From NCBI GenBank assembly GCA_030614245.1, contig JAUWKK010000023.1:1-14934 (forward strand): DNA of 14,934 nucleotides, read 5' to 3'. The position numbers and the translations under genes were made by a program. This document shows, piece after piece, positions 13,631 to 14,934 of the stretch. The DNA is from Planctomycetota bacterium. GTDB taxonomy: Bacteria; Planctomycetota; PUPC01; JABMSA01; JAUWKK01. The notes below the pieces were generated by a model, which did not search any database, had not been told where the DNA came from, and saw nothing but the letters and a program-made list of their open reading frames with translations. Positions within the stretch are counted from its first letter, which is position 1. Every line of letters begins with the position of its first letter.

Positions 13631-13677
13631 AGGTCCACAATCCTATTATTCCATAAAGACTGGTCACTGAACAACTG

Positions 13678-14934
13678 TCAGCTTGGCTGTTTCGGCTCCG
13701 GGCGCGGGATTCGTATCACGATTGTTCTTGCCAACACGTCGCCCACGCGCTGCGCCAAGCGGGTGTTGAGGATGAAAAGCATACCTACGGGTGCCAATAT
13801 GAACGCGTCGACGAGTCGAAAGACCGATCTGATCACTATCTGCCAGAGCGCGGGCCGCCGGCCGTCCCAGGTGACTACTGCGACGCCGGCCAGCCTCTTG
13901 CCGGGAGTCTGCCCCATTGCAGCCTCGCAAATGAGGGAATACGGTACGCTCAACACGTGCATCATGATAATGAGCTGGATTTGCCCGGGCTGCTCGCTCG
14001 ACATGATCGCCGTCAACAGCAGGCAAAGGACGGAAATGAGCGAGAAATCGAACATGGCCGCCACCGCCCGCAGCCGCCAGTCGGCCACGAAAAGCGTTCC
14101 GGAGGGCGTCTCCAACACAATGACCCGCCCGCGCGCACGCCACAACGACACGCCGACGCCTATCATCAATGTGCTGAACAGCAGCCCCAGCACCAATACG
14201 ACCTCGATGCGGTGGGCATACGGCAGCGAGTAGACCGTCACCGGCTCGGCCCAGAAGGCGGCATGCCGCCGACCAGCCACAGCACCCGCGGAGGCGGGCT
14301 CGTTGCGCTGCACGATCCTGACGATCTGCCTCGATGCGACTATCGCGGAAGGGCGCCCTTTGTGGCGGCCCGCCATCAGGAATAGCGTACGATCCCGACG
14401 CGGATCGGCAAGGCCCTCGATGCTCTCCGGTTCCGACCACGTACCGCCATCGAAGTTCCGAGAGACTACCGGATGCTTCGCCGAGATTCCGCGAACCGAG
14501 TTCTGCATGAACAGCCACAAGCGGTCCCCGCCGCAGACGGCGATCCGTGTCGTGTGGGCGATGCCATCGATCGCGGCGGGCTCGCTCCAGCCCTCGGGCG
14601 TGATGGATGCGTAGTAGATAGTGTCATGCTCGTCCTGCCCGCCCGCCGAGTCAGGGTTCAGGGCGGTGGCGCGGCTTCGCCAGAACACATAAAGCACGCC
14701 GCGCAAGCGGGCCGCACAGATGTTGCTGCAATCCGCCGGCGATGACGGCCCGCTGGGTGGCTCGGCCCACAGGCCTCCGCGGAGCACCGCAGCGTGGATT
14801 TGGCATTTGGCCCCTCCTGCCCGCCCCGGCGGGCCCGTGGGCAGCGGCTGCCCCGGTAATGCGTCTGATGGCCCCATCTTGGCCGCCTCTTCCTCGGACG
14901 GCCCGTCCGAGGATGTACATACACCGAAGACCCA
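13678..14934 (-). CDS. RDD-family membrane protein with N-terminal propeller-like region, 5' partial
   Basis: The frame is open through the right window edge, so the start is missing. An internal ATG at 14877 would leave an exported-looking domain without a signal sequence, so I do not take it as the start. Positions below count from that Met. Residues 30-215 carry four W-[AS]-E-P motifs (37, 97, 147, 209) between short beta-type strands (LYVFWRS, LWLFMQNS), like BNR/propeller blades. A transmembrane segment (about 224-245) leads to an RDD domain (265-390) with Arg270, Asp277, the hallmark GQTPGKRLAGVAVV (322-335), RSVFRLVDAF and a final RVGDVLART. RDD proteins are poorly characterised; some act in ion transport. 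At least two palindromic repeats lie within the coding frame (14819-14834, 14891-14913). The last 36 nt before lnt's repeat region show no clear terminator. Confidence 0.85.
   Translation of the reverse strand, partial: WVFGVCTSSDGPSEEEAAKMGPSDALPGQPLPTGPPGRAGGAKCQIHAAVLRGGLWAEPPSGPSSPADCSNICAARLRGVLYVFWRSRATALNPDSAGGQDEHDTIYYASITPEGWSEPAAIDGIAHTTRIAVCGGDRLWLFMQNSVRGISAKHPVVSRNFDGGTWSEPESIEGLADPRRDRTLFLMAGRHKGRPSAIVASRQIVRIVQRNEPASAGAVAGRRHAAFWAEPVTVYSLPYAHRIEVVLVLGLLFSTLMIGVGVSLWRARGRVIVLETPSGTLFVADWRLRAVAAMFDFSLISVLCLLLTAIMSSEQPGQIQLIIMMHVLSVPYSLICEAAMGQTPGKRLAGVAVVTWDGRRPALWQIVIRSVFRLVDAFILAPVGMLFILNTRLAQRVGDVLARTIVIRIPRPEPKQPS
14819..14834. repeat. Palindrome inside the RDD-protein reading frame
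   Basis: GCCCGCC-CC-GGCGGGC, a perfect 7-bp inverted repeat preceded by CCT. On the - strand it is read as part of GPPGRAGGAK. Family member of 85-130. Confidence 0.55.
14891..14913. repeat. 23-nt perfect inverted repeat at the window edge
   Basis: An 11-base arm TCCTCGGACGG, one central base, and the exact complementary arm. On the - strand it reads SSDGPSEE in frame with the RDD protein if that gene extends past the window. Confidence 0.7.

Larger units (their letters stand above)
13306..13677. other. Repeat-filled intergenic region upstream of lnt
   Basis: 372 bases holding, in order, the lnt ribosome-binding site, a CCTGCC palindrome, a small GATGAG hairpin, the heptamer array and the multi-hairpin repeat. 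I could not pick a convincing promoter for lnt. The 81-aa - strand ORF at 13429-13674 is a translation of the repeat. Confidence 0.7.

Overview
The window looks like chromosomal DNA of a planctomycete, most likely a Phycisphaerae-type lineage. The signs are high G+C, an MreB/MreC cell-shape locus, a membrane protein opening with a CxxC...CxxC zinc ribbon of planctomycete style, many exported TPR and Arg-rich proteins, and intergenic DNA full of palindromes and heptamer arrays. The assignment is inferred from protein style, not from a marker gene. No rRNA, tRNA, CRISPR array, transposase or phage gene was found.

Layout, left to right. (1) 1-382: a + strand terminator for an off-window gene, a palindromic repeat and a - strand terminator. 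(2) 383-3042, all -: three small exported basic proteins that share a 30-residue SGEELT-type unit (seven ungapped copies). The second and first genes carry nearly identical ~140-nt leaders able to fold into two strong hairpins, and their bodies diverge into Arg-rich tandem repeats or TPRs. This is the best candidate for something undescribed. (3) 3239-5902, -: an apparent operon with a consensus-like promoter: a His-rich six-helix membrane protein, dapB (lysine/diaminopimelate synthesis, 20-nt overlap) and a zinc-ribbon membrane protein, ending at a probable terminator. (4) 6202-7524, +: an exported TPR protein, divergent from group 3. (5) 7525-8138: a convergent intergenic region with a multi-hairpin repeat. 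(6) 8139-11435, -: a cell-shape operon read from a perfect TTGACA-16-TATAAT promoter: coiled-coil protein with a C-terminal beta-type domain, small single-pass protein, mreB, mreC. No mreD, pbp2 or rodA follows. (7) 11677-13305, -: lnt (apolipoprotein N-acyltransferase), flanked on both sides by 7-nt TCAG-phased arrays. (8) 13306-13677: a second copy of the multi-hairpin repeat. (9) 13678-14934, -: an RDD-family membrane protein with an N-terminal beta-propeller-like region, open at the window edge.

Most recognisable functions concern the envelope: peptidoglycan precursor synthesis (DapB), rod-shape scaffold (MreB/MreC and the coiled-coil protein), lipoprotein maturation (Lnt), and exported repeat or TPR proteins. 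Start codons were moved from the longest possible ORF wherever a Shine-Dalgarno sequence or promoter decided the matter.
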